64,000 nt of DNA from WFZT01 sp964571845 (GTDB lineage Bacteria > Hydrothermota > Hydrothermia > B15-G9 > WFZT01). Positions 45,359-54,224 of the stretch are shown in pieces. The position numbers and the translations under genes are program-made. The notes beneath the pieces are model-generated. The model ran no database searches, was not told where the DNA came from, and saw only the letters and a program-made list of their open reading frames with translations. The DNA lies in assembly GCA_964571845.1 (NCBI GenBank), contig CAZNDM010000087.1, positions 39,290-103,289 on the forward strand, given 5' to 3'. Each line of letters opens with the position of its first letter. Within the stretch, counting starts at the first letter, position 1.

Positions 45359-46066
45359 ATGAAAAAATACCTTCTTATCCTCGCCTTCATGCCACTTTTT
45401 GCATCGGTCAACATCATTTTCCCCGATACTTCTGCTGCTGGAGGAGATACCCTCATCTATCCTGTCTATGCCCAGAATGTCCAGCCCGAGGACTCTATCT
45501 ATGGAGGACAGTTCTGGATCTCCATTTCACATCCTTACCTGAGGCCCATACAGGTCTTTCAAGGGGACATCACTGGAGACTGGGGGTTGGCTTTCATTTA
45601 TGATTCCACTACATACAAGCTTAGCATCATCATGTGGGGTGGTACAGCACTGAGAACCGATGGAATATTCTTTAACATAAAATTCATTGTGGGCAATCCT
45701 GAAACAACCACAACGGTGTCAATAATTGTTGATAGTTGCTATCTAATTGACGAAATTGCAAATCCCGTTCCACTCACTGTGGATACGGGCTTTGTTGTCG
45801 TAACCCATGTAGGAATCGATGAAGAAACATTTATTCCGCATCCCGTAAATGTCTTAATCGGTTTAGAAAATGCTATAGTTACAAATAACCTTGCCGAGCC
45901 CGTGAAAGTTTACATCCTTGCTGTAAACGGGAGAGTTGAGAAAAAAGAGAAAATAGTTACACGAGGGACTGTATCGTTAAAAACACTGCCTGCTGGCGTT
46001 CACTTTATTGTAGTAGAAAATAGAGAGAGACCCCTTTTAATGAAAAAATTCGTGCTGATCAGATAA
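45359..46066 (+). CDS. Secreted cohesin-like protein with sorting tail
   Basis: This 235-residue protein has a signal peptide (MKKYLLILAFMPLFASV). One domain over residues ~18-150 follows the cohesin pattern: a short-chain beta sandwich with TLIYPVYAQNVQPEDSIYGGQFWISIS and IFFNIKFIVGNPETTTTVSI. A shortened C-terminal sorting domain ends KKFVLIR. Cohesins bind dockerins, and the adjacent upstream protein carries dockerin-like segments. AGGAG lies seven bases before the ATG. No separate promoter is obvious after the long palindrome, so the gene may be reached by read-through. It is convergent with the C25 protease gene, one base apart. Confidence 0.72.
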   Translation: MKKYLLILAFMPLFASVNIIFPDTSAAGGDTLIYPVYAQNVQPEDSIYGGQFWISISHPYLRPIQVFQGDITGDWGLAFIYDSTTYKLSIIMWGGTALRTDGIFFNIKFIVGNPETTTTVSIIVDSCYLIDEIANPVPLTVDTGFVVVTHVGIDEETFIPHPVNVLIGLENAIVTNNLAEPVKVYILAVNGRVEKKEKIVTRGTVSLKTLPAGVHFIVVENRERPLLMKKFVLIR

Positions 46067-46067
46067 T

Positions 46068-49000
46068 TTACCTGATGTAAACGACTTTTCGAACGACCTT
46101 TATCCCTGCTCTACCCTTTTGAGCAACAAAGTAAATTCCAGATGGAAGTCCTCTGAAATCGACCACCTGTCCTGTGAACGCCCTTCTTGTTCTACCTGAA
46201 ATATCAAGCAGGAGATAATTCCCTTCTTTCAGGCGAATTGTACTTTTACCAGTTACAACAGCTGTGAGGTTATGTCTCTCATCCCCGGTTTCTTCTGGAA
46301 TGTCTGTTGAAATACTGCCACGCGTGAGACTCACATTGTCAATGTACCATCCCTCGAGTTGAACGCTATTGTCCTCACTGTAAAAGGTAAATCGCAAACG
46401 CGCATGAGACCCTGGAGACAGAAAAGATAGATCGTACTCGTGACTTTCCCATCCCATGGAGGGTCCTCCATAAGTCGCAACATGGAGTGTCTCCTGTGAA
46501 ATAACTTCGACCATGCAGAAATCCCATCCCGGTTGAGTCTCGTAATAAGTATCAAACTTCAAGGTTGCGCCATCAGGAATGATAAGATCTGGAGATAAAA
46601 GTGAGGCTACAAAGTTGGGGGCATACCTGTAACTACCTTCGTTTCCAACATAAAAGCTGAAGTTTCCATGACTTGCCCTGTGAGAGGTAATGTGCCAGTG
46701 GCCATTTTCCACGCTCCACCCTTCACTCCCGCTCTCAAAAGAGTACTCATAGCCTGTGAATCCCACTGAAAGGGTAACTGTGTCATCAATAACCAGAATT
46801 CGGGGAAAGAAAAGAGTGTCTGTGGTACTGGCAGTGCTAACCATCAGTGAAACTTCTGTCGTATCCTGAATTTCATCAATAAGAACAGAAGTGTCTGAAA
46901 CTTCGACTCTGGTGTCAAGAGACCTTATGCCCACACTCACATTCTTTAAGGGTATCGGGAGAGGATTGATGAAGGTTAGTGTCAAAAATCCCGTTGAATT
47001 CCTCTGCAGATACGGGTAGAAATATCCTCCAAGCTCAACCCTCTTTTTCAAAATCTCAATCCTTAAAGCTACTGAGTTGAAATACACAGTAATTGATGTA
47101 TCCCTTGAGACATGCTCAACTGTTATTGGGACATAAACGATGGTAGAATCCTCACCCCTGATGGAATCGAGAGCAACCGTGTCTCTTTGCGGGTAAATTA
47201 CACCTTCAGATACGAACTCAAATACGAGGTTTCTCAATGTACTGTCCGAGTTGTTGTACAGTTTCACGAAGAGGGTATCTGCAGAATCATCGGCAAAATA
47301 TTTTAAAAATTCGTCATTTCCATAGTCCACAACCTCAATGTTAAAGGGAGAGGTATATACGGGAATTGTTCTTTCTTCATACAAAAATCCAGCCTTGAAA
47401 ATGGAGATTGTTACAGGGTTGCAGGAGTTCAGGTTTAATTTTACAAAAGCAATCCCATTTCTGTCAGTAAAAAACCTGCCAATCAAACTATCCTGCTGTA
47501 GAACAGCAACAGATGCTCCCTGAACAGGTGATCCATTCTCAGAGGAAACCGATATGGCAAAGCTACTCTGCCCGCATGGAATACTGTCCGGGGTTGTGAA
47601 GGTGAGAGAAGACGGGTTTTTCAAAAATAAATCCATCTCAGGGTCGCCAAGATACGTCAGAGTGTACTCATTCCATCTGAAATCATTAGCCGTTCGAGAC
47701 AGTGGAGCGAAATAAGACTTTGAAAGAGCAAGGGCTCTCCCGGGTTTTGTCTCACCTGAGGCGATAAATTCAAAGAACTTTCTATCAAAAAGGTCGCTTG
47801 AACTATAACCGGGGAATCCGGGAATATACCATCCATACCTGCTGTTTCCAATATAGAAACCTCCACCGGAGGTATTTACAAAGTGTTCTGCGATACAGTC
47901 GCTGTCAAAGGCACATGTCCAGCAACCGATTGAATAAAGGATACCGGTGATTTTATCTCCGTTGTTGAGTGCATCAAAATCCCATGGATTCAAATAATCT
48001 GGTCCCACCTGCATGAGATATGTGTTGCCATGTCCATTATGATTTATGAAGTTGAAACCAAGACTGATGTAATGAAGTGCAGTATTTCTGTTGAGATTTG
48101 CAAATCTCTCATACAGTCTTGTTATAGAAATAGTATCCGGGAGAATTTCCATAATGTTATCCTTTGCCTTGCCTCCATCAGTAACATCATCGAGATAACT
48201 TGCCAGGAAAAGGCCGTCTCCGAAATAACCTGAAGAATGGTACCTTTCGTAATTTATAACTTTGTTTACAAAATTTTGAACCTGTGCGGGAGTGGAGACA
48301 GGAGCCCTTGCCACGATTAAATCTGGCACAAGGTCCACACTGTCTTCAACCTCCCCAAAAACTCCGTCGCCGTCAAAATCCCAGGAGCCGTTGAGATCAG
48401 CATAGTAAAGATCCGCTGGAATCTGATTATCGGACGGATTACCTGTGCCCGCATCCATGGCAAAGGCAAACCTTGCCGGGACAATGTCCGTATCACCACC
48501 GAGAAGCACATACCCAATGCCTCTGTGTGTTTTAAGATAGTTCCTTATTTTTTCCGCATTGTCTCTTCCCCATTGTGTCGAATAAATCTCATCCAGCGTG
48601 ACTATGCCCGCTCGAAGTCCCTTTCTTCTCTTCCACTGGATAAGAGGATTAAAGTATGGGGCAAGCGTGGATGAGGTTATAATTACATAACTGTCGGGCA
48701 CCTCGAGCTCGAAATTCAAATTTATAGCACCTTCAATTGTAAACTCACTATTAAAAATCAACTCACCCTGTGAAGGAATGTAGCTTACGGGATAGATTAG
48801 AACTTCAAGGTAGTTCTTGCCGTTTATCACTCTTCGACCAACCACCCTGTAAGGCTTTTCCGGAAATGATTTTGAACTTGAATAGATTTTTGAATTTTCA
48901 ATAAACCCTCTGAAAAGATCTGGTCGAGAGATGGGCACGGATTCGGGCGTGGGAAGAACTTTGTATTTTCCACTTAACACCTTTGACTTAACTCTGATTT

Positions 49001-49169
49001 TAAGACTATCAGCCTTCACAAGGATGGGTTTAACAGGTAGCATGGGCTCTCCTGGCTCGCCAAAGTTAACGCATCCAGGAACATGCGGTAAATCATAGCC
49101 TTTTACAGTGTGTACAGCGGGTTCTTTAAAACTCAGTGAAAGTGAAATCAATATTGCAAGAAGCGTCAT
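46068..49169 (-). CDS. Gingipain-family (C25) secreted cysteine protease
   Basis: This 1033-residue protein has a signal peptide (MTLLAILISLSLSF), a pro-region, and a peptidase C25 domain over about 170-545 with the catalytic His380 (NHNGHGN) and Cys416 (SIGCWTCAFD). Ig-like and jelly-roll regions follow (FESGSEGWSVENGHW), then a Por/type IX-like sorting domain (LLLDISGRTRRAF, ending RKVVYIR). It should be exported and digest extracellular protein. The longer frame to 49229 lacks a ribosome site; the ATG at 49169 has GAGGT upstream and overlaps the antiporter stop by 4 bases (ATGA), so translation is coupled. Confidence 0.88.
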   Translation of the reverse strand: MTLLAILISLSLSFKEPAVHTVKGYDLPHVPGCVNFGEPGEPMLPVKPILVKADSLKIRVKSKVLSGKYKVLPTPESVPISRPDLFRGFIENSKIYSSSKSFPEKPYRVVGRRVINGKNYLEVLIYPVSYIPSQGELIFNSEFTIEGAINLNFELEVPDSYVIITSSTLAPYFNPLIQWKRRKGLRAGIVTLDEIYSTQWGRDNAEKIRNYLKTHRGIGYVLLGGDTDIVPARFAFAMDAGTGNPSDNQIPADLYYADLNGSWDFDGDGVFGEVEDSVDLVPDLIVARAPVSTPAQVQNFVNKVINYERYHSSGYFGDGLFLASYLDDVTDGGKAKDNIMEILPDTISITRLYERFANLNRNTALHYISLGFNFINHNGHGNTYLMQVGPDYLNPWDFDALNNGDKITGILYSIGCWTCAFDSDCIAEHFVNTSGGGFYIGNSRYGWYIPGFPGYSSSDLFDRKFFEFIASGETKPGRALALSKSYFAPLSRTANDFRWNEYTLTYLGDPEMDLFLKNPSSLTFTTPDSIPCGQSSFAISVSSENGSPVQGASVAVLQQDSLIGRFFTDRNGIAFVKLNLNSCNPVTISIFKAGFLYEERTIPVYTSPFNIEVVDYGNDEFLKYFADDSADTLFVKLYNNSDSTLRNLVFEFVSEGVIYPQRDTVALDSIRGEDSTIVYVPITVEHVSRDTSITVYFNSVALRIEILKKRVELGGYFYPYLQRNSTGFLTLTFINPLPIPLKNVSVGIRSLDTRVEVSDTSVLIDEIQDTTEVSLMVSTASTTDTLFFPRILVIDDTVTLSVGFTGYEYSFESGSEGWSVENGHWHITSHRASHGNFSFYVGNEGSYRYAPNFVASLLSPDLIIPDGATLKFDTYYETQPGWDFCMVEVISQETLHVATYGGPSMGWESHEYDLSFLSPGSHARLRFTFYSEDNSVQLEGWYIDNVSLTRGSISTDIPEETGDERHNLTAVVTGKSTIRLKEGNYLLLDISGRTRRAFTGQVVDFRGLPSGIYFVAQKGRAGIKVVRKVVYIR

Positions 49170-50800
49170 TTGATGTACCTCAAAATATCTTTTCTCATCA
49201 GCATCCCTGTTACATGGCCGTTTTCGCAAACCGGCAGGGCATCAACTTCCTGTTCCTTGATAATTTTGTAAGCATCTATAAGTGACATCTCAGGAGAAAG
49301 ACACGGGGAATTTAACCTTACAAGATCTTCGGCAACTATCAACTTTTCCATGGTTCTGTCCATAACAAATTCCTCAAGATCTCTCAGATTTATGACACCA
49401 ATGAGCTTTTCATTTTCATCAATGACAGGCAGGGTGTGACAGCGAGATTTTTCAAATATGTTAATAATCTCTTTTATTCTCATGTCAGGTCTCAGAGAGT
49501 TAAAACTTCTGATAGTGAGGTCTCTAACCCTCAACTCTCCCGTGCGGGTTTTTTTCTGGTATCCCAGTTGTTTTAGAAATTCAGAGAATATTTCTTCAAA
49601 ATGTAAATCGAGAATAGGTCGGGACTCCATCTCAATGATACGGGAAAGCTTAATTTCTCCAGCAGACAGAAGGCCCTTTTTGAGGAGTATTATACCGCCA
49701 ATTTCAAAAACGATGGTGGATGAGAGTATCAAATTCATTGCCGTTATACCGGCAGGACCTTTAGAACCTATTATGAGGGCAAATCCAATTGCGAGCCCTG
49801 CCTGTGTCAAAATGCCCATACCAATCGCCTGAGCCTCCCACTTTTCGGCTCCTCCCTTGAGTGCGCCTCTGTATGCTCCAAAATACTGCCCTACCCCGCG
49901 TGCAATCACATAAAGGACGACACCGGGTAACATGGGGATCAACAGGTTAAGGTGCATACTTGCCCCTGAAATGAAAAAGAAAACGATATAAATCAAATTA
50001 TCAAACAGATCCAGCTCTTTCAGGATTTTCTTGTGCTTAATCGAGGCGTTCGAAGCTATAAAGCCGATGAAAAAAGCCCCCACATAGGGGTTTAAATTGT
50101 ACGTTTCCAGGATACCGATTGTTGCCAGAACCGTTCCAAGGGCGAGGACAGTCATGTTGAGCTCGTTCTTCGTCTTTACCTCAATGTAGGTGAGGAAAAA
50201 TCCCACAACGATACCAATAATTGACGAAACCAGATATTTCAGGGTGATCAGGTAAAAATGATAAGGAATGCCCGATTGGAGTTGCTCTTTGAAGACAATC
50301 GGGAGAAAAGCACTAAAGAGGTAGAGAACGAGGAGGTCATTAATCACTATGAGGAGCAAAAGTGAAGATGTCACGGGCCCTTCTGCATCAAGCTCGTCAA
50401 TAACTGCAATCGTCGAGGCAGGCGCTATTGTTACACCTATCAATCCTATAAAAAGAGCGATCTTCAGATCCTTGAATATGGGAAAAACAAACATTGACAC
50501 GAGGAAAAATGTCAGAGAAAACTGGAAAAGCAGGACATACATAACAATTTTTATCGATCCTCTGAGATGCTCGATCTTTAGCTTTGTACCAACGAGAAAG
50601 AGGATGTAAGCAAGGGCAAATCTATTGAAAGGCTGCAAAACCTCAAGAAAATGTTCGTTTATAATCGATAAGACATAGGGACCGAATAGCAGTCCTCCGA
50701 CGAGATACCCAAGAACTTTAGGGAGCTTGAAAGCCTGGGATATCCTCGCAAGAGGAATGGAAAACAGCAGTATCAAACCAAGCTTGAATATAATGTCCAC
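49166..50800 (-). CDS. CPA2-family cation:proton antiporter with two CBS domains
   Basis: This 544-residue membrane protein has about 12 helices of the Kef/NapA type (residues 1-380, including the TIAPASTIAVIDEL segment). The C-terminal cytoplasmic part holds two CBS domains (about 425-545; HTLPVIDENEKLIGVINLRDLEEF, DALPVCENGHVTGML), which usually sense adenine nucleotides. It exchanges Na+ or K+ for protons. The start is GTG, only 6 bases after a TATAAT box and without a Shine-Dalgarno sequence, so the message is probably leaderless. It is the first gene of a pair with the C25 protease. Confidence 0.88.
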   Translation of the reverse strand: MDIIFKLGLILLFSIPLARISQAFKLPKVLGYLVGGLLFGPYVLSIINEHFLEVLQPFNRFALAYILFLVGTKLKIEHLRGSIKIVMYVLLFQFSLTFFLVSMFVFPIFKDLKIALFIGLIGVTIAPASTIAVIDELDAEGPVTSSLLLLIVINDLLVLYLFSAFLPIVFKEQLQSGIPYHFYLITLKYLVSSIIGIVVGFFLTYIEVKTKNELNMTVLALGTVLATIGILETYNLNPYVGAFFIGFIASNASIKHKKILKELDLFDNLIYIVFFFISGASMHLNLLIPMLPGVVLYVIARGVGQYFGAYRGALKGGAEKWEAQAIGMGILTQAGLAIGFALIIGSKGPAGITAMNLILSSTIVFEIGGIILLKKGLLSAGEIKLSRIIEMESRPILDLHFEEIFSEFLKQLGYQKKTRTGELRVRDLTIRSFNSLRPDMRIKEIINIFEKSRCHTLPVIDENEKLIGVINLRDLEEFVMDRTMEKLIVAEDLVRLNSPCLSPEMSLIDAYKIIKEQEVDALPVCENGHVTGMLMRKDILRYIK

Positions 50801-50806
50801 ATTTAA

Positions 50807-50838
50807 ATTATAAAGGTCTTACCCTCGTCTCGTGTCAA
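50807..50838 (-). promoter_or_regulatory. Promoter of antiporter gene, predicted leaderless
   Basis: On the minus strand a perfect TTGACA (50838 to 50833) is followed by TTTATAAT; the spacer is 18 bases to TTTATA or 20 to TATAAT (50812 to 50807). Only 6 bases separate TATAAT from the GTG start codon. Confidence 0.55.
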
Positions 50839-51491
50839 CTGATATAAGGAGGTATTCGGGGGAAAATACCTTTGGAGTAAAAGGAGGGATATAATTTTTT
50901 TAACTTCTTTAGCGTATGGTACCGTGAGGAGGACACTCGCCGTCCTCCTACCTCAGGATATGTCGGCGCTATGTGAGGAAAGCTTATCAATCCCCTCACT
51001 ATTGTGAGATCTCTTGTGCCTCCGATAAGGGAGGATATTTATCAATCCCACAAATGTCTTCTGGGGGAGGATTAAGGAGGGACAGAATTGACTGGAGAGT
51101 GGTGAGTGACCCCTCCCGCTTTGCGGGAGGGGTCTTGACTATGGTATTCCAGCCGCATCTCCCTCCGCCTCGCAAAAGAAAACACTCTTAAATTTCCTCC
51201 CTTAGAGTGAGACTGTTCGATAAAATGTTTAATGTGACTTTTAACCTCATCCCTGCAGTATATTAGCATTGTGGGAAGTTTCTCACCCCCCTCCTTCACT
51301 TTGAAAGCAAGAACTGAGGAGGGGACTATCCCTTTCACACCACGTAGATGAAGAGATGGTGACGGGCACTCTCACACAGGTTGTGAGGCTGGTAGTGTTC
51401 TTTTACACGCGAATGAAAGAGAGTTTTTACACGAATGAAAGGAGAAAGTGGTTACTTGTAACACATTTTTAAACACCTTTGTCGATTTAAA
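50839..51491 (+). repeat. 650-base gene-free stretch with hairpins and repeat copies
   Basis: No gene is supported. Structures are GGTATT/AATACC (50851-50870), AGGAGGAC/GTCCTCCT with a 7-base loop (50927-50949), and a 12-bp perfect stem with a TTT loop (51108-51134). The shared tail GGATTAAGGAGGGACAGAA lies at 51069-51087. A copy of 32939-33036 is at 51231-51323, and edge-type sequences lie at 51211-51230 and 51440-51483. Confidence 0.6.
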
Positions 51492-52658
51492 TCAAAGAAC
51501 CTTCACCAATGTATCACAAACCCGGTCAATCTCTTTCTCTGTAACAACAAGAGGAGGCAGAAATCTGAGCGTGAAATCACCAGAAACACCAATGAGTATC
51601 TTTTCTTTAAACATCCGATCTGCCACATCCCTCGCCACAGGTTCATGGAGCTCGACCCCAATCATCAATCCCTTACCCCGGATTTCCCTGACCAGTTTGT
51701 GAGAGCCCACTGAAGTTTCAAGCCGTTTCAAAAAGTAGGAACCAAGTTGTTCCACCTTTCTTAAGAAATCTTTGTTTTCAATTATTTCGAGAACCTTTAA
51801 CGCAACTTTTGTGATCAGAGGATTTCCACCAAATGTTGATCCATGAGCACCAAAGTCCATAACAGAGGCAACCTTCTCTGAAAATATAGTAGCTCCAATG
51901 GGCAAGCCACCACCGAGAGCCTTTGCAACCGTTACAATATCAGGTGTTATTCCGTAATGCTGGTAGCTAAACAATCTTCCGGTACGCCCTATGCCTGTCT
52001 GAATCTCATCAACGATCAGCAGAATGTCTCTGGATTCTGTTAGCTCTCTCAACTGTTTAACAAAATCCTCGTCCAGTATGGCCATTCCACCTTCACCCTG
52101 AATGGTTTCCACAATGATTGCCGCAGTTTCATCGTTTATAGCCTCTTCGACTGCGTGAATGTCATTTACAGGAACAAATGCAACTCCATTCAAAAGCGGT
52201 TTGTAACCTTTTTTATACTTTTCCCTTCCTGTAACAGAAAGTGCACCCATTGTGCGGCCGTGGAAAGCATTCTTCAGTGCTATAAACTCAAATCTCCCTT
52301 TCTTCATCCCGTATCTTCTTGCAGCTTTAAGTGCAAGCTCGTTTGCCTCTGAACCGCTGTTGACAAAAAACACTTTTGACAGTCCACTCAAACTCACAAG
52401 CTTCTGTGCGAGTAATGCCTGCGATGGAGTGTAGTAGAGATTGGAAATATGTAAAAGCTCATCCGCTGCCTTTTTGATCTCCTTTACGATTTCAGGATGT
52501 CTCTGACCGAGGGCATTCACTCCAATTCCGGCGAGAAAATCCAGGTACATCTCACCATTCTCATCGTATAAATACAAACCCTCCCCCTTTGTAAACACCA
52601 CGGGGAATCTTTTATAAACCTGGAGATGGTACTTTTGATCAATCTCCACAATATTCAT
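51492..52658 (-). CDS. argD: Acetylornithine/succinyl-ornithine-type aminotransferase
   Basis: This 388-residue class III PLP aminotransferase transfers an amino group to N-acetylglutamate semialdehyde in arginine synthesis. The start motif GEMYLDFLAGIGVNALGQRHP, the LIVDEIQTGIGRTG block and the PLP lysine in TVAKALGGGLPIGA are all present, as is STFGGNPL. GGAGGA precedes the ATG and overlaps the argJ stop, which lies 9 bases upstream, so argJ and argD form one operon. Related enzymes for lysine or GABA cannot be fully excluded, but the argJ neighbour favours ArgD. Confidence 0.93.
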   Translation of the reverse strand: MNIVEIDQKYHLQVYKRFPVVFTKGEGLYLYDENGEMYLDFLAGIGVNALGQRHPEIVKEIKKAADELLHISNLYYTPSQALLAQKLVSLSGLSKVFFVNSGSEANELALKAARRYGMKKGRFEFIALKNAFHGRTMGALSVTGREKYKKGYKPLLNGVAFVPVNDIHAVEEAINDETAAIIVETIQGEGGMAILDEDFVKQLRELTESRDILLIVDEIQTGIGRTGRLFSYQHYGITPDIVTVAKALGGGLPIGATIFSEKVASVMDFGAHGSTFGGNPLITKVALKVLEIIENKDFLRKVEQLGSYFLKRLETSVGSHKLVREIRGKGLMIGVELHEPVARDVADRMFKEKILIGVSGDFTLRFLPPLVVTEKEIDRVCDTLVKVL

Positions 52659-52667
52659 ACTTTCCTC

Positions 52668-53828
52668 CTATGTGGTATAATGGGCATTAAATCTTACATA
52701 ATCCTCTGTCAGGTCGGTGCCATAGACGATAGCTCTCTCGCTTCCCGTATTCAGGACGATCTTTATTTTTACAAAATCGGAGCCAAATACCTGATTTTTT
52801 TCAAATTTTACGGGAACACCATTTTTAAAAATAAGCGTGTCGTCGATATAAAGCTCTGTTTTTTCGGGCACCAGAGAGGACTGGACTGATCCGGCGGCCG
52901 CCAGTATTCTACCAAAATTTGGATCCTTCCCGTAGATTGCAGTTTTCACAAGATTCGAATTGGCAACCTTTCTTGCGATTCTCTCAGCCTCCTCTCTCGT
53001 GGCAGCATCTGCAACCTCAACGGAAAATACAGTTTTAACTCCTTCACCGTCTTTTAATATCTGCATTGCGAGTGAATGAGTAACCTTCATCAAACTCGTC
53101 AGAAAAACCTCAAAGGACTGACCGTCCTTTATAACTCTGTTGCCCGCCTGTCCATTGGCGAATATAAAAACACTGTCATTTGTACTCTGGCAGCCATCAA
53201 CTGAAATTCTGTTGAAGGACATATCCACACTTTTCTTAAGGGCTGCCTTCAGGGCATCTTTTTCAATCGCTGCATCGGTGATGATAAAAGCCAGCATGGT
53301 TGCCATATCGGGCTCAATCATTCCAGCTCCTTTGGCAATTCCAAGTATTTCAACCTCCACACCATCCACAGTGAATGTCGTTGACTCGACTTTTATGCGG
53401 GTATCAGTTGTGAGAATAGCTTCAGCAAAATCCTCCACACCGTCTGGTCTGAGCTCTTTATAAGCAAGTTCAATCCCCTTTTTTATCCTGTCCATGGGCA
53501 AGGGGACACCGATGACACCGGTTGAAGCCACAAGGATGCGTTCAGGTGAGAAACCACCGAGATCGGCCAGGACTTTTGTCATCTCTACTGCATCTTCAAT
53601 TCCCCTCTGGCCGGTTGCAGCATTTGCATTTCCACTGTTTACAACTATCCCCCGCGCCACTCCCCTGCTCACCCTTTTATGAGAAACGATTACAGGAGCT
53701 GCCCGAAATTTATTTTTTGTAAAAACAGCTGCAACTGTCGCCGGCTCCTCAGAGATTATGATTCCGAGATCTCTTCTCTTTTTCTTTATACCACACCTGA
53801 TTCCGGAGAAAAGAAAACCGCGAGGCAT
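52668..53828 (-). CDS. argJ: Glutamate N-acetyltransferase / amino-acid acetyltransferase
   Basis: This 386-residue enzyme transfers the acetyl group from acetylornithine to glutamate, making the arginine pathway cyclic. It is a self-cleaving Ntn-hydrolase: KGAGMIEPDMATMLAF contains the cleavage site before the nucleophile Thr. Other family segments are VASTGVIGVPLPMDRI and the C-terminal ending YVRFNAHYTT. The frame is open to 53936, but GGAGGT lies seven bases before the ATG at 53828 (MPRGFLFSGIRCG), so I chose that start. Whether it also has acetyl-CoA-dependent activity cannot be told. Confidence 0.95.
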   Translation of the reverse strand: MPRGFLFSGIRCGIKKKRRDLGIIISEEPATVAAVFTKNKFRAAPVIVSHKRVSRGVARGIVVNSGNANAATGQRGIEDAVEMTKVLADLGGFSPERILVASTGVIGVPLPMDRIKKGIELAYKELRPDGVEDFAEAILTTDTRIKVESTTFTVDGVEVEILGIAKGAGMIEPDMATMLAFIITDAAIEKDALKAALKKSVDMSFNRISVDGCQSTNDSVFIFANGQAGNRVIKDGQSFEVFLTSLMKVTHSLAMQILKDGEGVKTVFSVEVADAATREEAERIARKVANSNLVKTAIYGKDPNFGRILAAAGSVQSSLVPEKTELYIDDTLIFKNGVPVKFEKNQVFGSDFVKIKIVLNTGSERAIVYGTDLTEDYVRFNAHYTT

Positions 53829-54224
53829 CTTTACTACCTCCATTTGTTTAATTTTAAAGCCTGTTAATGCGTGTATAAACGAGCAGAGTAGAAGGTGTTC
53901 GAAAAATATTTTACCATTGATTACATCCCCTTTCACTTTTCGGGAAAGCTCTCTTTATTTCCCCCTCTTGCATGTGAAAAGATCCACCTCTAATCTCCCC
54001 TCCCACTTCGAGGGAGGGGATTGAGGGGTGGGCACCAAAAGCTCTCATTGCTTATCCTCGTCCATATTCTCCTGCCAGTTCTGCCCTTTCTCCTCCTTTT
54101 TTATCCTCCCCCGCAATGCAAAGCATTGCGGGGGAGGATTGATAACATTTTCAGCAAACACTTACGACTCCAGTCAGCCTGCAATAATGGTTTTAGGTTG
54201 TTCTGTGCTGTAATATTTAATCCC
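53829..54224 (+). repeat. Gene-free stretch with an inverted pair of palindromic repeats
   Basis: A plus-oriented unit at 53997-54035 (8-bp stem, then GGGGATTGAGGGGTGGGCAC) faces a reverse-oriented unit at 54080-54139. The latter ends in a 17-bp perfect stem with an AAA loop (54103-54119 with 54123-54139). The edge sequence at 53896-53912 is identical over 17 bases, inverted, to 33546-33562. A weak argJ promoter (TAAAAT at 53856 to 53851) may lie at the left end. Confidence 0.6.

Noticed and set aside
50973..51338. Frames of 72 and 88 codons on opposite strands
   Set aside because: They overlap each other across the palindromic repeats; no coding signals.
54021..54224. N-terminal extension of the YitT-family protein
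   Set aside because: The extra 68 codons run through an inverted repeat pair; the ATG at 54225 gives the normal family start.
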